This document shows, one piece after another, positions 10,131-23,511 of a stretch of DNA of 64,000 nucleotides. The translations under genes and the position numbers were made by a program. The stretch is from Mauremys mutica. Its lineage: Eukaryota > Chordata > Testudines > Geoemydidae. How positions within the stretch are numbered: the stretch's first letter is position 1; every line of letters begins with the position of its first letter. The stretch lies in the NCBI RefSeq assembly GCF_020497125.1, contig NC_059077.1, positions 27,727,340 to 27,791,339 of the forward strand. The letters run 5' to 3'. The notes under the pieces were generated by a model, which was not told the origin of the DNA, ran no database searches, and worked only from the letters and a program-made list of their open reading frames with translations.

Positions 10131-13100
10131 AAACGCACCTAACTTTGCCCCATAAGTTCATTCTTGTCTGGCACATTGTTTCAAATAGTCCTTTGAAGCT
10201 CCTAACACTTTACACTACTCACGTTTCCCCATTCTAGAAGTTACATACAATTCCACAATAACACATAAATGTTGCATTTTAAATACAATGGACTCCAAAG
10301 CTACTTAAACTTAATTCGATAGGTTTTATTCATGGATATTGCATGAAATTGCCATATCTGTCGCACTCCTCTTGATCCGGTGCTTTGTGCTTCTTAGGGT
10401 GGCTGTTTCCTTATATTCGGATTACGTTTTTTCCTCCATTTTTCTATCAACCTAGAATCATTCTTCTAATAGAGACAATTTTTTTAAGATGTATGCATGA
10501 TCTCCATTTTTAGAGGTGTGTACATGCATCCAAGGGGCAGAATTTAGCCTGTTACCAAATCTCTCACTAATTTTTCACTGAATACTTTTTCACCAGCTCC
10601 AACACCTCATCTCCCACCTTCAATAGGAAAATACATTCAGCCAAATGAGACACCTCCCCCACATTTGGGCACATGACACTTTGCATATACAAGACTTGGG
10701 TGCACATTCGCTGAGCACTACTGCTTCCGTGCTCAGGTGATAGCTTCACAAGCACAGAGATTGAGTTTTGTGCATTTCAATTCTATTACTTGCACAAATA
10801 AGTGATCTTCTACCATTTGTATTTTGCAATGCTCATAATGCACAAAAATGTATGCACCAATGGTTGGTTGTGTTGGAGGGCCTTTTGAAAGTTTGGTTTA
10901 CTGAGTGCACTTGAGAACTGATACCAAAGCTTATAGGATCATATTTTTCTACTGCATTAACAAAGTATTTGACATAGTAATCTTCTATTTGGCAAAAACA
11001 ATCACTAAGTCCTGAAGCCTCAGAATTCCATTTGAACCATAAGTATTCAGGAAGGGATCCTCCCCCACAAGCCCAGGCCTTGTATGCCGACTAGGGGACT
11101 AAAATAGCCGATTAGCCAGCTGGTCAAGAATTCCCGACACTGCACCAGACTACCATAACTGCCTTGCACAGGACCCATCAAGTCCCAAGGTATGAGGCAT
11201 GCTGGGAGGTGAGGCCTTGGACTAGAGAAGCATGTCAAAGATGGGTGTGGGTGGGGCTAGGGCTCATAGTACTGAGGAAGTCCAAAGAGGTGCTGCTGGC
11301 CATAGAAGCCATATGGTGCTTACCCTTCAGGAGCTGTGTAAGATATGCTGGCGGGCACAAAGGTGCCAGGAATAGCCATGAATCAGACGGATTAAAGGTG
11401 ATTTAAAGCCATTTAGCCTTTTGTCCCCTGGGCTGTGCCTGTATGCACACAACTGCACCTTCCCTGCCACACTCAATGAAATTTACCCTGTAGGACAGGT
11501 AGATTTTCAGGGTCCAAGACTGTAGCCTACTTGCATATTTCTGATACCTAACCTTTATCTCAATTCATGGATAGGAAAAGGGAATGCTGGAGAATGGCCA
11601 TGCACAGAAATTGTTGAGGGCTCTTATTTCTGAGCAAACATCCCTTCTGCTCAAAGTCTGAGCATTTTTCTTCCTGCTTTTCATCCAGCCTTTTTGTTGT
11701 GGTGGTTGTGATACTGAGGTAAAAGGACACGCTGACATATATGCCTACGAATGATGTTTAAAAGTCTATCATATACAGGCAGCATTTCCATCATTTCAGC
11801 AATCACCATGATTGATCATTCACCAGGCAGACACTAGAATTTAACCTCCTAAGCAGGAATGATGCCTTAAAACATTTTCAGATGCACATTAATACCGGAG
11901 CTTCAGTCCTTGTATTACTAAATATAAAAAGCTTGTCTCCTACCTTTTGTGCAATAGTTTTCATTCTAGAGGGACAAATCAGTCCACTAAGGTGTCCAGC
12001 TCACACAAAGTGACTACTGATACATTGCTATGTGTAGGTGGGCTCATGGTCTCCTCCCTCCCGGGCATCTCCTTTTCCTTATACTCACATTTGACCAGTG
12101 TGAACTAAGTCACTTGAAAAATGCAATTACTTGGGACGCTTTTATGAGCTGTCATTCAGACTGGCCAAACATGCAATGTAAATAAGAGGAGATACCATGG
12201 AAAGCACTATGACCAGTGAGTTGGGCTCAGTTGTTGCTCTCCAATTTTCCATTCCTCTTGTTTATCAAAGCTCCTCCATCTCCAGCTAATATCACATACA
12301 TTTTGTGTAATAAGGTGCACCATCATTATTATAGCACATTCAATATGCCAACACAAAGTCTGTTGATTCTCGAATGTTTCTAACAGACCATTCTTAGGAT
12401 GCTTCATTACAAAGAGCACTAGCAATATACATGATCAGCCCTTTTAAAATCTTTTAATTTGTATTGACTGTTTTGCAAGTACACATAAAGGACTTTGACA
12501 TATAGTTTACAGTACAATAGCCATTTATATCACCTTTTCACATTTTTCTTCTCTAAGGGACAAAATCATGTATTGGTTTAAACAATTAGAGAAATAAGTC
12601 ATAGTGATATGACAGAATCACCACCTTCTTCAACTCAAGGGCATTATGTTATCTCTGTCTTATGAACTGCTGCCGTCCAGGTAATGATCTCATTGATGTC
12701 CCATTGGACTTTCCTCATGCTTCCTGGCCTCATGTTCCCATGGAGGAGAAAAAGGAGTACCTGTCAACACAACTACTACCTAGTTTGTACATTTCAACTA
12801 TGAACCAGACTTGCTTCTGCTCTTCAACAGGAAAGCTGTCGGCTGACTAACAAGAATGGCTTTGGCTGCTATGAAAATCAAGTTTATACATTTGCATTCA
12901 TCATAATACAAGTCTTTCCAAAACATGACCACAGAATTAATACAGTTGGCTTATGGGGGTCACTTGACATTTGTCTAAGAATATAAATACTCTCCTATAG
13001 TATCTAGTTACTGAGGCAAATACAGATAGCATGGAAGACAGATATTTACACTATAGTTGTATGTTGATAAGTCCTGATTCAACTCTTATCTTCGCTTGCT

Positions 13101-13274
13101 AGTGTAACTCTATTCACTCAAATTCTCCTGAGTGACTCAGGCAAGCGTGAGGAGAATCAGGTCCAAAACATTCATCACATGTGGCAGTCCCCAACTGCTC
13201 TTTTATACTGTTGATCAAGTGTTGAATTTTCCCCTCAAGGAAAAATATTACTTGCTGTACAGACTTTAGCTAAT
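10131..13274. other. Intergenic stretch, nothing recognised
   Basis: About 3.1 kb of AT-rich DNA without a supported gene or well-defined repeat. Short frames at 10567-10755, 11047-11406 and 12207-12425 show no recognisable protein motif and overlap on both strands, as chance frames do. Confidence 0.5.
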
Positions 13275-13415
13275 TAATCCTCACAAGGTAAATCTCTCTT
13301 TTCAGTTAGGGAAACTGAAGCAGAGCATGTGTGTGACTTTTCCAAGGCCACAAGTGAACAATCAGAAAAGCGAAGATTAGAACTCAAGAGTTCTTGGCTC
13401 TCAGTCCTTTGCGTA
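13275..13415 (+). mobile_element. MIR SINE
   Basis: The sequence follows the MIR consensus order: AATCCTCACAAGGTA, then TAGGGAAACTGAAGCAGAG, GTGACTTTTCCAAGGCCACA, AGATTAGAACTCAAGAGTTC and TGGCTCTCAGTCCTTTGCG. Divergence is moderate and there are small gaps. Confidence 0.8.
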
Positions 13416-13711
13416 GGATTTTGAGATATTGAACTTCTAGTTACTATTACACCATTCCTCTCTTTCGAACATCAAGTCTAATGATAATCAGAGACTATAA
13501 ACGCATCTGAATGAAGGATCTTAGGGGGAGAAGTAATATATATTTGCTGCTGCTCACTCACACCTATCAGATACCACAGTTGTGGTAAATATGCTCCGAG
13601 GAAAACTTTAGACAGTCTCCACCAAATTAATTGCTATTGAGCTTAATTTAATATGGTTAATCCCATTAGATAACATTCAATTCTCTAGATTTTCTTAAAG
13701 ATTTCTCCTCC

Positions 13712-13717
13712 TTTATT
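13712..13717 (-). promoter_or_regulatory. First canonical AATAAA downstream of OXCT1
   Basis: The + strand TTTATT gives AATAAA on the minus strand, about 2.66 kb past the stop codon. It is the first perfect poly(A) signal in that direction. Its use is unproven. Confidence 0.25.
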
Positions 13718-14431
13718 TAAACATACAGTTTTCTTTATAGACAAATTAAAAATATTAAAGGAGCGGTAAATCCCTTCCTTACATAATATTCCTTTTGAAA
13801 AACAATATACACACTGAGTGTTCTTTAGTAAATCCAAGAGTAATTGCTAGCAGGAACCCATTTATGATCCCACCCATTCCATCAAATGTGGCTCCTAACT
13901 GATCCTCAGTAACAGAGATAATGATATGCACTTTTTACTTTCTACATCACCAGGACACTATACTCTCTCAACAGCAAACACTATCCGTGAAAGGTCTTTG
14001 TGGATTAGCTCAGGTTACTTAGCTGCTCGATCATCAACCCAGAATTGTTTTAGGCGAACCCACAGTGCATTAGTTTCCATTATAGCAGAGCCATTACTGA
14101 GCAATCCCACAGAAATCTAGCTATACAAAACCCCTGGGAATAACTTCTTAAATCTGATTTTTTTGGTTTTACTCCAAATGGGTAGAAATGGTCAAACCGT
14201 TAATTGACATCTTTTCCAAGAGCTTATAATATAGGAAACCTCCTGATCTTAGAGCTGGTTGGAAACTAGGGCCAGTGCAGGATTGGTGCTTGCTGCTATT
14301 CTGGAGTGCTTTTGCCAGTGTCACTTCAAATCTTTCAAATAAATTAAATATCAGACAAAACTCCCTTTGTATTAAACCTGACCTTAACACTGCCACTTAT
14401 GCAACAGCCTTCTTCGTCTGATATTCACTTG

Positions 14432-14683
14432 TAGGCCTTGGCTACACCCCCAAGTTATATACTGGTACAGTTAAAGGAGTACAACCTCCCAGTGTGCACA
14501 CAGTTATACTGGTGCTTATGCTAGTATAGCTTATTCCTTTAGGGAAAGGTGGAGATGCTATTTTGGTATAATGCACATTTATACAGGTATAACTGCATCC
14601 ACAGTAGGGGCTGTACCAGTATAGCAATACACCCCTAATCAAATTAGTTATACCAGTACAAATGTGTGTGTAGATCAGGCCTA
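14432..14683. mobile_element. MITE with 16-base terminal inverted repeats
   Basis: It begins TAGGCCTTGGCTACAC and ends GTGTAGATCAGGCCTA, whose reverse complement TAGGCCTGATCTACAC pairs with the start at 13 of 16 positions. The body is rich in GTTATACTGGT / ACCAGTATAGC inverted motifs. Related but truncated pieces lie at 50036-50143 and 59288-59462. No clear flanking duplication was seen. Confidence 0.75.
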
Positions 14684-16372
14684 CTTTTACAAGAACCCTG
14701 TGAGGGAGTATTATTCCCCATTAAAGTGAGGGAAATGAAGGACAGAAGCCCGAGGATACTGAGGAGCTAGGACATGGGAGGACTATTTCTGGCCCCCAGT
14801 GCTGTGTTCAGAACATCCCCCTGCTCTTCTCACAACATGAAGCAAATAGCACTTTATGAAGTGGGAGACTCCCTCATCTGTCTCAAGTTTGGTTTTTCCT
14901 TTCTCCCTCTGCCTGGGTTGCTTATATTATGTATCATTTTCTTTTGCCTGGCTTCCTGGCATACAGCTGACTCTTACCGCTGATGTCACGTATGACAGGA
15001 CCTCATTTAACCAAAGCATTTGAGGAACTTCCAAAATATTTAGAAGAATTGGGAAGGAAGCCACTGCATCTGGCACTAGTACTAGACTTTGGTTAACGTG
15101 GACGTTTGTGAATTGGGGTCCCATGTAATGGAGTTACACTGTACTGGCCTGCGAAGGAAGGACCTGTGTTGTCAGAGTTATACTATATAGAAAAACAATA
15201 GTTCTCTTTGTAACTGAGTGGGAAAGGGAAAAGCCTTATCAAGTGGGGAGGGTAGGAAACCCAGGGAAAGGAAACTGCATTTTATCTTGACTGTGGCTTC
15301 TATGCATGTGGGTCCTGAAACACTACTTGCTCTCTGGATCAGCAAGAGCTGGGGAAAGAGCTGATAAACAGGGAGCTTATCACTTTAAAACTTTCCTCAA
15401 TCCGAATTTGAACAGTTGATAAAATGTCAGTTCAAAAAAGGAGTTCTTTCCCTGACTCTTCCATGGTCACTAAACCCTTCTCCCCACAACCCAGCATTAT
15501 CTCTGTCCATGCATCTTTCCTCTCTGTGACCCAGGCCCATATCCCTTTGCAAGGCCATCAACTTGCCTGTTTGAGGGAAGAGACCCTTTGTGTTTCCCTC
15601 CCAAAGTAGCCCCTTTCTGTGTTACACATTTATGGGTTTCATCATTCAAATCGAAGGGACCAGAGTCATACTTAGTGTACCCTCTCCTTGTTAACACCAG
15701 TACATAGCACCATGGGAAATGATCACACATTCAAGGTTAAGGGCCCAATTGCTCCCACTGATTTCAATAGGAATTTTACCATTGACTTATTGGTAACAGG
15801 TTGAGGACCCAAATTTTCACAAAAGAGAAGTGGCAGCCAATGTGTCAGATGTACATCTGTGGGTCTACATGTTTGCTACAAGTTCAGCAATCATCTCCCA
15901 GAAGAAAATCAACAAATGCCTCATCATGCATTAGAATTACCATGATATTTGCAGTATTTCCATTTCCAGTGGTTAACTTGTTGATAAAAATTCAGCAAAT
16001 GCACAGGCAGTTGGAAGTTGGCATGCGCATTGTCTGTTCGCACAATAGGTCTGTACTTTTAAAAAAATGTAGCCCTCAGCAATAAGACTACTTCTACAAG
16101 GCATTTCCTTGAGCCAACACTTATTAACAATCATGGTTGTAGTATGAGGTTATCAAAAAATTAGGTATTAAATTCACCTTGTTATTAAAACTGGACTGTA
16201 ATGTCATGTGAGAAACAGCTATACCCAGCTATCACAACCGGAGTCTAACTACTAGGAAACTACTTTAAAAGCCCTTTAAAAAAAAGTATAATTGCAAAAC
16301 AGACACTGATTTCCCTTCACTGAGCTCCTGTTTGGAAACACAAACTCTGGCAAGTCCAGACCAGCTTGCTTT

Positions 16373-16414
16373 TCAGGTTGAAATCTGCTTCATCGGGATG
16401 AGATTTGGTGAAAC
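16373..16414 (-). CDS. OXCT1: OXCT1 terminal coding exon (exon 17 equivalent)
   Basis: Read on the minus strand, a long polypyrimidine tract and CTAG acceptor (16415-16416 and upstream) precede 13 codons, VSPNLMPMKQIST, and a TGA stop (16375-16373). Joining after the ACA codon of the exon at 23512-23613 keeps frame and gives ..CDFT-VSPNLMPM.., which matches the end of vertebrate SCOT (human ends ..SPKLMPMQQIAN). The short tail forms the C-terminus of the beta-like CoA-transferase domain. The remainder of this exon is 3' UTR of unknown length. Confidence 0.93.
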   Translation of the reverse strand, partial: VSPNLIPMKQIST

Positions 16415-19400
16415 CTAGAAAAAAGGAGAGAGAAAAAAATAAGTTGGCAAACACGCAACAGTGCAAACTAGGTTATTGTAAGCATGTCCCCGTCCCTTGA
16501 TTTCCAACTATGAAACACTGCAGCAGCAGAGACCCCATTACCAACTTGCTTTTAATCTATAAACACAGTAGAGATTGTCCAATGGTTATTGCACTGCCAT
16601 TATAATATCAACACAAGACTGCCAAGGAATCCTTAGCTAATAAACCCCATTATCCTAAAATAGCTCAGCTTGTCCATCAATCCGCCTCAAACACCTGACA
16701 AGACAAAACAGAAGTGTCCTGTTGCGATGGGCCCATGTAGAACAATTCAAGGATTGGGTTTAACAGAAATGGTATCCGTGGCTGTGCAGCCAGTTTGAAT
16801 GGGATGTAGTCAGGAAAGACAGAATATTTTCAGCTAGCATTAATACAGTGCAAGGTTATTTACACTTTCTTACCCTCCACTCCCCAACTTATTCCGTCAC
16901 AAGGATATTTTTATTTGATTGTTTTCTAAGTCATTCATTCCCAGCATATATGGTACTGTATAGAATTTAAAACCAATTAGTAATATAGACTGAGACAGAG
17001 CAGCCATCCTAGCAAAACAGAATGGGCAACAGAAAAATAACCCAAAAGGGAGAGCTGATGAAAAAAAGAATGCGTGTGTGGGATGGGAAGTGGGGGGGAG
17101 GAAATTTGCTGGGGGTGGAGAGCTGAAATGGTGCACAAATGACTGATCCAAATTAGTACGGCTATAACTAAGCCCTGAGTACGGAGACAGAGGGATACTG
17201 CTGGATAGCCCCAGGAAGAGATCACCTTTTGCTCCCAGCCCCATGAAGAGCAAAGACAACCTGGATGACATCAGCTGCCTAGGATGAAAGAGAATACCTC
17301 CAGTACCTCAGGTCTAGAGAATTAATTGGTCTCCATAAAATCTCACCCACTGCATTTCTTCTGCTGCCTTATCCCACCCATTTCACATGGCTGAACATGC
17401 TCACACATTATGTCTTTGCAACCATTAGTGGCCTGTTGCTTTTAGAGGTGCAGGTCTTTATTTCCTACAGATAATGCCCAGTTTAATTTCTTGAATTATT
17501 CTTCCTTGAACCACAATAAATCATCATTTACATGCAGTCTCTTGTGGAAGTAGCAGCTGATAAACCAGGCTTGGTTCATGCAGAGTGTATTTATTGTGCT
17601 GAATGTTAATGAAACATCTTGGTGGAATGAGACACTGTATATTGATTTTTCAAAGCTCAGTGTAAAGTGGGATAATAAATTGCTACAAGTTTGTGTATTG
17701 AGCAGTGGGAGAAACTCCCTCAGTGTATGGACACCTTGGGACTGGTTCCAGGAGGCTCACATTTTCACATCTGAAAATGCATATGCACTGTATTTAGCAA
17801 TTCTGCCAGCCTCGAGCTGTACTTCACTCCATGAGTGGTTCCACTGAAATAAATAAAAATACTTGAGGAGTAAGGAACTATTGAACATGAGTGAGAATGG
17901 CAGACTCTAGCCCTGTATTTTCTGACAACAGTGACAAAATCCAATTACAGTGAGTGGATATTGTTTGTCTGTTGTCATGGTTTTCAGTACCAGTGTGGCT
18001 TGGAGTGTTTTACATTTGAATGAGCACATTACGTTAAATCTCACATTTGTCTCATTTGTATTTGCACATCTGACACTACAGCTGTCCCTTGTGTGCCCAG
18101 CATCCACTCCCTCCAAGGGTCTGATCCACTGCAAGTCAATGGGGTTGCACATTCTTAGCACTTTTCAGAATCAGGCCTAAATATAACTGCTTGCTATGAA
18201 TAAATAAAATTAAATAAGCAGAAAAATGCTTGAGCAGCCCAAGGATGGTTTATGGTTTAAAATCAGGGAATCATCAAGTTTACAATGCATAGACTCCCCA
18301 TGAGTCTAAATCCCAACGGGATCCATTCAGTTCTATAGCCCTTTGAGACAGATAAATACCTAGGTTACAGAGTGTGTCTTTCTATCTGTGGTGTGTCTCA
18401 GAGGTCTGCTTTGCTTGGACATGAAAAATCCCAGGGCATTTTGGCTGAGGCCCTTGTGTCCTCAGCCAAAACTTTCTCCTTCCCACCTCCAAGGGTGTGA
18501 TGTGAGTTGACTGTATGGTTGGGCAGCCATTCATTATATGCCTAAAATGTCACTATATCATGTTACCTGGAAATTACTTTACTTGCAGATAAAGGCATTA
18601 GTTAAACAGCATATTCTAGCCTCTTTGTACAAAACTCCCTTTGTCAATGTAAGTTCCATGGTGGGAGAGGGGTGACAAGGAGAGAAAACAGGCTTTGCAT
18701 TTAAAACATTCTCCATCATATAAACAATCCATTGTTTTTATAAAAAGGAAAGGCATTTCTATGAAATAAAACCACAGAGAAGTTGATATCATCCCATACT
18801 ACGCATTATTTTTTATTAATTGGCTTGAACTTTGGTTAAAAAGATATTGAACTGTCTAACTAACAGCTGCTTGATAGTCAAACATGCTTTTTTTCTTGGT
18901 CTGAAAGCTACTGTTCTGAGCTCCATGTTAGCTTTTAATGTCTTTTTGTATCCCTGATCTAGAATTGAGCTTTCACAGGAAAAAACAAGAAGCTGAATCT
19001 TTATATAGACAGACTCGCCTTATCGATTTTTATAATGAAATACATCTACGAAAGAATGTTTCCTTATTCTGTTCTCTCATGGTCTCATCAAAGCTATAAA
19101 CTGGTACAAGCCAAAAGAGATTACTCTGCCAAGCTGATCTAAAGCCAGGCGGTAGTAGATGTGATTTAAGTGTACAAGATAAGCCAATACTTTGTCTTCA
19201 CAGCCTAGTGAAATCCAGGGTGAATTGTTTATTTTTGATACAATGCCAGGTTCCTAATAAAGATTGGTGACTCTAAATCACTTGTCCCTTGGCATGTAGC
19301 TGCTGTGGATGTCCTTTAGGAGAGGCTTTTTCAAGCACGTAAACCAGCTGTGAAAATAACAATGTACAGCCAAATCTCTCTCAAAGAAACCATAATATTT

Positions 19401-19734
19401 CTAAATGGCTTTCCTTGTATATTTTTCTTACAAGAAGCAGTATGGATCCAAAAGCATCTGCATTATGGGCCGCACCCTGTATGGCTCAGTATAAAATTAA
19501 GTACAAATTGTGCAGTCATGTTAAATCTTAAATTGTAACAACCCCAAAAGACAGTTATTTTAGCTAACATTTTCTGAAGCCATTGAAAAATACTATCAAC
19601 AGAAATGTTCAACTCCATAATCTATTTTCTTTAGTTCTATTCAAAATTGTACTCCTTCACAAGCAAACATATAAGACGAGAGAATTCTGCTTTTCATTCC
19701 TATCAGCACAATGTCATTAAAGTCATTAAAAAAC

Positions 19735-19930
19735 AACAACGAGGAGTCCTTGTGGCACCTTAGAGACTAACACATTTATTTGGGCATAAGCTTTTGTGGG
19801 CTAGAACCCACTTCATCAGATGCATGCAGTGGAAAATCCAGGAGCAGGTGTATATGTACACATAGGACATGAAAAGATGAGAGTTGCCTTACTAAGTCGG
19901 GGCTCAGTCTAACGAGCCAATTCAATTAAC
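19735..19930. mobile_element. Dispersed sauropsid repeat, unclassified
   Basis: An A-rich run (about 19728-19740) leads into GAGGAGTCCTTGTGGCACC, then TTAGAGACTAACACATTTATT, GCATAAGCTTTTGTGGGCTA and CCCACTTCATCAGATGCATG. I know this sequence form as a very common interspersed repeat in turtle DNA, but I cannot name its family with confidence. The right boundary is approximate. Confidence 0.6.
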
Positions 19931-20307
19931 AGTAGAATACCCAGGAAGTAAAGTCATTGTTATTGCTCTGGTGTAAACAACAGCATTTTGGTGTATAAGG
20001 AAAAGCATTCACAACGCAGCTCTTCAGGTATTATTCTACCACAGAGTTCAGGGCTTGAGCTAGGTGAAATGTTTTTGATGAATAAACTATTTGCTGAAAA
20101 CGCAGTTTCAGTCAACTGGAAACTATTCACAGATTTGTGTCAAGTTCTCCGAATAGTTTCGACTGAACACCAAAACCCAAAATGTTTCAGTAGCATTGAA
20201 ATGAAACGCTACATTTTGACCCAACCCAATATTTTGTTTCAATATTGGACATTTTGACAAAAGTGGACTAAGTTTACAAAACACTGGGTGGAGAGGAGGG
20301 GGGCAAG

Positions 20308-20400
20308 ACCCCTCCGTTATAACCTTTAGGCAAGTGGTTAGGACCCTCACCTAGGATATGGGAGACCCAACGTTCAAGTCCCTCCTCTGCCTGATGAGAA
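20308..20400 (+). mobile_element. tRNA-derived SINE head
   Basis: It contains an A-box-like TTTAGGCAAGTGGTTAGGA (about 20325-20343) and a B-box-like ACGTTCAAGTCCC (about 20370-20382), spaced as in an internal RNA polymerase III promoter. It reads CTCACCTAGGATATGGGAGAC between them. It does not fold as an intact tRNA gene by eye, lacking a good acceptor pairing, and the form matches tRNA-related SINEs of reptiles. Confidence 0.6.
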
Positions 20401-20571
20401 AGGTCTCCCAAGTTGAAGACAATACCCCAAGCCATGGGGCTCTGGGATATTCTTGGGTGACTCTCTCTCAATCTCTCCTCTTGAAGCTGTTCCAGTTTGT
20501 ATCAACTATTAAATAGGCTGTATCAACATTGCAAAACAACAACAACAAAAAACAACCATGGCTGCGAGTTT

Positions 20572-20774
20572 CTCAGCCCAGGTCAATTGATTTGGGCTCA
20601 AATTATGGGGCTAAAAATAGCAATATTGACATTCCCACCCGGGCTGGAGCCCCACAACAAAGGAGGAGGGCCTCAGAACCTAGACTCTAGCCTGCGTGGG
20701 AATACCTACATTGCTATTTTTAGTCCCACAGCATGATCCCTGTGAGCGAGAGTCAGTTGACCCAGGCTCTGAGT
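20572..20774. mobile_element. Fold-back MITE
   Basis: The left arm (about 20572-20655) has CTCAGCCCAGGTCAATTGA and GGGGCTAAAAATAGCAATATT. The right arm (about 20690-20774) has the inverse, ACATTGCTATTTTTAGTCCC and CAGTTGACCCAGGCTCTGAG. The arms are about 75-80 bases with about 35 bases between them. It is the same design as 595-863. No target duplication was recognised. Confidence 0.7.
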
Positions 20775-21977
20775 CTCTTTGCCATGCTTTGGGGTGTTTT
20801 TTTTCCCCCACTCCAAGACCCACTCCAATGACTATGATACATAAACTTGGGTCTACCTTAATAAGTACCCTAGCTACCAAGCTATACAGTTATTCTCACT
20901 CTCTTCCCCTGGCCCAATGACTATCAGTTGTCATTATGAATGTTTGCCACATGTGCTACTACAGTAGCTTCAGCCATTAACTCTTTAAATGCCCATCACA
21001 AATGGCCCATAAAAATAGATTAAATACTTTGCGGCATAACCCCCTTTTTAAACTTGCAAGATTAAAGCAGAGTGGATAATGAATGCAAAAATAGATGAAT
21101 CTAAAAAGTCAATTTTATATGCTTTAGCATTGACTTTACTGATTGCATGAGAGGCTCTCTGTGACTGGTGAAAAATAAATACTGACATTATCAAGGTATG
21201 CAAAAAATCAATCCCTTTCCTTAAATCATTACTGGAAGGATGATCAAAACCAGTTCTTTTGTGTAAAGTACTGCTGAATACGGACGGTTGTTTTAAAAGA
21301 GACATTTTAAAACACAAGGTTAATAGAGTAACTTCAGTAAGGTGTTATGTGGACAATGAATTATGCAGCCAAGTTGTTTTTATAGCAATGTGTTATACTC
21401 TGCCAGTTGCAGGTCATTTCAACATTAAAAATAGATTCAGTTAATTGGGAGGAATTCTATTTTTAGAAGTGACCTGCCTCATACCTGCTTTAAAAAAATG
21501 CAGAACAATAAAACTGACACACAATACTTTGGCGCTGTATAGCAAAACGTATTCCTACAGATGCAGATACTGAAGCTTATGAAGTCAAAATATCTGGCCT
21601 GCAATCTTACAATTCTCAGCCCCACCTGGCAAGGACTCCACAAGGGGTTGTTGTCCACATTAGCGTATCCCACTGTAGCACTATAGTCATTATTTCTTTA
21701 TTATTTTGTATTTTGGTAGTACAGAATGCAGTGTACTAGGTACTGCCCTCGCCTGAAGGACGGCATCTGTCCTCACTTTCCCTGCCCCGAAAGGTTTTAC
21801 CAAATAAGAGGACAAGCACCATATTGTGGGTGTGGAAGGAGGATAGTGGCAGGGTGCTACCCCTTGTGGCACAGCAATGTCCTGTAGGCACACTTTCCTC
21901 AGCTCCCTTTAGTGGGGTTCAGAAATCAATTACTTGCCTCCACAATCTTTAAACAATATTTCCCTTCCCCTGGGATT

Positions 21978-22160
21978 CAGGGATTCTCAAACTGGGGGTC
22001 GTGAGCTGTCAGCCTCCACCCCAAACCCCACTTTGCCTCTAGCATTTATAATGGTGCTAAATATATAAAAAAGTGTTTTTAATTTATAAAGGGGGGGGGG
22101 TTGCACTCAGAGGCTTGCTGAGTGAAAGGGCTCACCAGTACAAAAGCTTGAGAACCACTG
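21978..22160. mobile_element. hAT-like MITE
   Basis: It starts CAGGGATTCTCAAACTGG and ends GCTTGAGAACCACTG, inverted ends of the common hAT type (CAG..CTG). It shares its whole body with the copy at 2963-3173, including AAAAAGTGTTTTTAATTTATAA followed by a G run (ten G here). Flanking 8-mers do not match well. Confidence 0.75.
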
Positions 22161-23511
22161 ATCTAATTTATTTAGCTTATACAACTTCCCTCAAAGAGCT
22201 CCCCTTTACATTCAGGAGGCCTTACCAGCCCTCTCTCTTGGGGACTTGATATTTTTAGTCCTAGCCTTTCTGGTCTATAGATTCTTCCCTTATGTTCAGG
22301 GGTCTTCCTAGCCTTCCTCTTTGGAGTTGGGGAGGGGGACTTTCTGTCACACACCTCCCTCCTTGGCACAGAAGACCCTTGTTGCACTGTGATCTTTACC
22401 TCAGTCCAACTGTGGCTTTCAATCAGCTTCTCCGCCAGTAGACCCCTTTCCCCCTTTGCTACCTGGACTGGGAGAGGTCAGCAAGTATCAACCTTCCACT
22501 GCTGGTGTGTCTAGGCTCTGAGAGAAGAGGCAGCACATATACAGCCCTCTTTGCCAGAGCTGGTGAGGGTTGGTTGGGAGAGAAGGGAGCCCTGCCCCAC
22601 CCTCTCTACAAAAGCTCTTGTTCTTGTCCCTTAAGGAAGAGCAGCACAGGTTGTCCCCAGACACAGACTGTTCCCTGGACCGCTTCTCTCTTCCCATAAC
22701 TGTCTTTGTCATTTTTCTAGATCCTTGAGTACCAACTCATAAAGGGGCCACAGCATAGCACAGGGGTGGAAGGACATGTAGGCTCTACTACTAATAAGCG
22801 GACAGATTACCTTTGTCACAAGAATATATTCAAAATATGTACAATTGTTATATGCACCATATACAGCATCTGTTTTATTTAATATTCATCATTAGTTATA
22901 CCCCACTGCCCCCTCAAGTCTTTCCATCTTTAATTGGCCAGTTTCATGTATTCATCACTGAAGAAGTGAGACTCTTGAGAAGGGATGTGAAGGATGAGAG
23001 GGTAGCAGCCTTATGGATTAGTACAGAGAGAACGTTTCACACACGGGGCAATTTTAAACTGTGTGTTGGAAAATGTAGCAAGAAAAATCAGTACACAAAA
23101 GGGGGCTGGGTGAGCTAATTTTTACACCGTTGAACAGGCTCAAATATTCACCCACCATCCTAGTGAAGCTGACCTATCCCCTTCAATGCATTAGTTTCAC
23201 TCCCCAATTGTCCTTGCCAATCCACTTCCCCTCTCCAGTTCTTCTACCTGTCCCATCCAGTCCCCAATCCCAGGCCTAACTCCTTCATTTGCTCTCACCT
23301 TAGTCAACCTACAACTTCCCTCCCTGCTCTCCTGGCAAGCATCCATGTGATCTAAACTTCAGTACCGCCCTTTGCCCCGACAGTCACCCTCACACACTTT
23401 GAAAGGTGAAAGCTATTGGATTACAAAAAAAGGGTTGTATGTGCTTTGCTTATCTGTTAAGATGGCTAGGTCTGGAACATGACAACTACATTTGTTCATA
23501 CAACGACTTAC

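Larger units (their letters stand above)
13712..16372 (-). other. OXCT1: Candidate OXCT1 3' untranslated region
   Basis: This is the region immediately 3' of the OXCT1 stop codon on the minus strand. Between the stop and 13717 I find no canonical AATAAA on the minus strand; the first is at 13717-13712. Variant hexamers occur earlier (for example minus-strand CATAAA near 15630 and 14847), so the true cleavage site could be closer to the stop. A MITE at 14432-14683 lies within the interval. The extent is inference only. Confidence 0.35.
16415..23511 (-). other. OXCT1: OXCT1 intron, 7.1 kb, with repeats
   Basis: It lies between the last two coding exons. It holds a dispersed turtle-type repeat (19735-19930), a tRNA-like SINE (20308-20400), a fold-back MITE (20572-20774) and an hAT MITE (21978-22160). 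A MIR-like tail may lie at about 21700-21780. A C/T-rich section of unknown origin lies at 22170-22740. 16420-19730 shows nothing I can identify. Confidence 0.8.

Noticed and set aside
16897..17271. 124-codon minus-strand frame in the OXCT1 intron
   Set aside because: Low-complexity, S/F/P-rich, no recognisable domain, and a second overlapping frame is equally open. Most likely chance.
20308..20400. Possible tRNA gene from A- and B-box-like sequences
   Set aside because: No convincing cloverleaf or acceptor stem, and the text matches tRNA-derived SINE forms.
22170..22740. Possible LTR in a C/T-rich block
   Set aside because: No TG..CA ends, TATA region with matching poly(A) signal or target duplication could be found.
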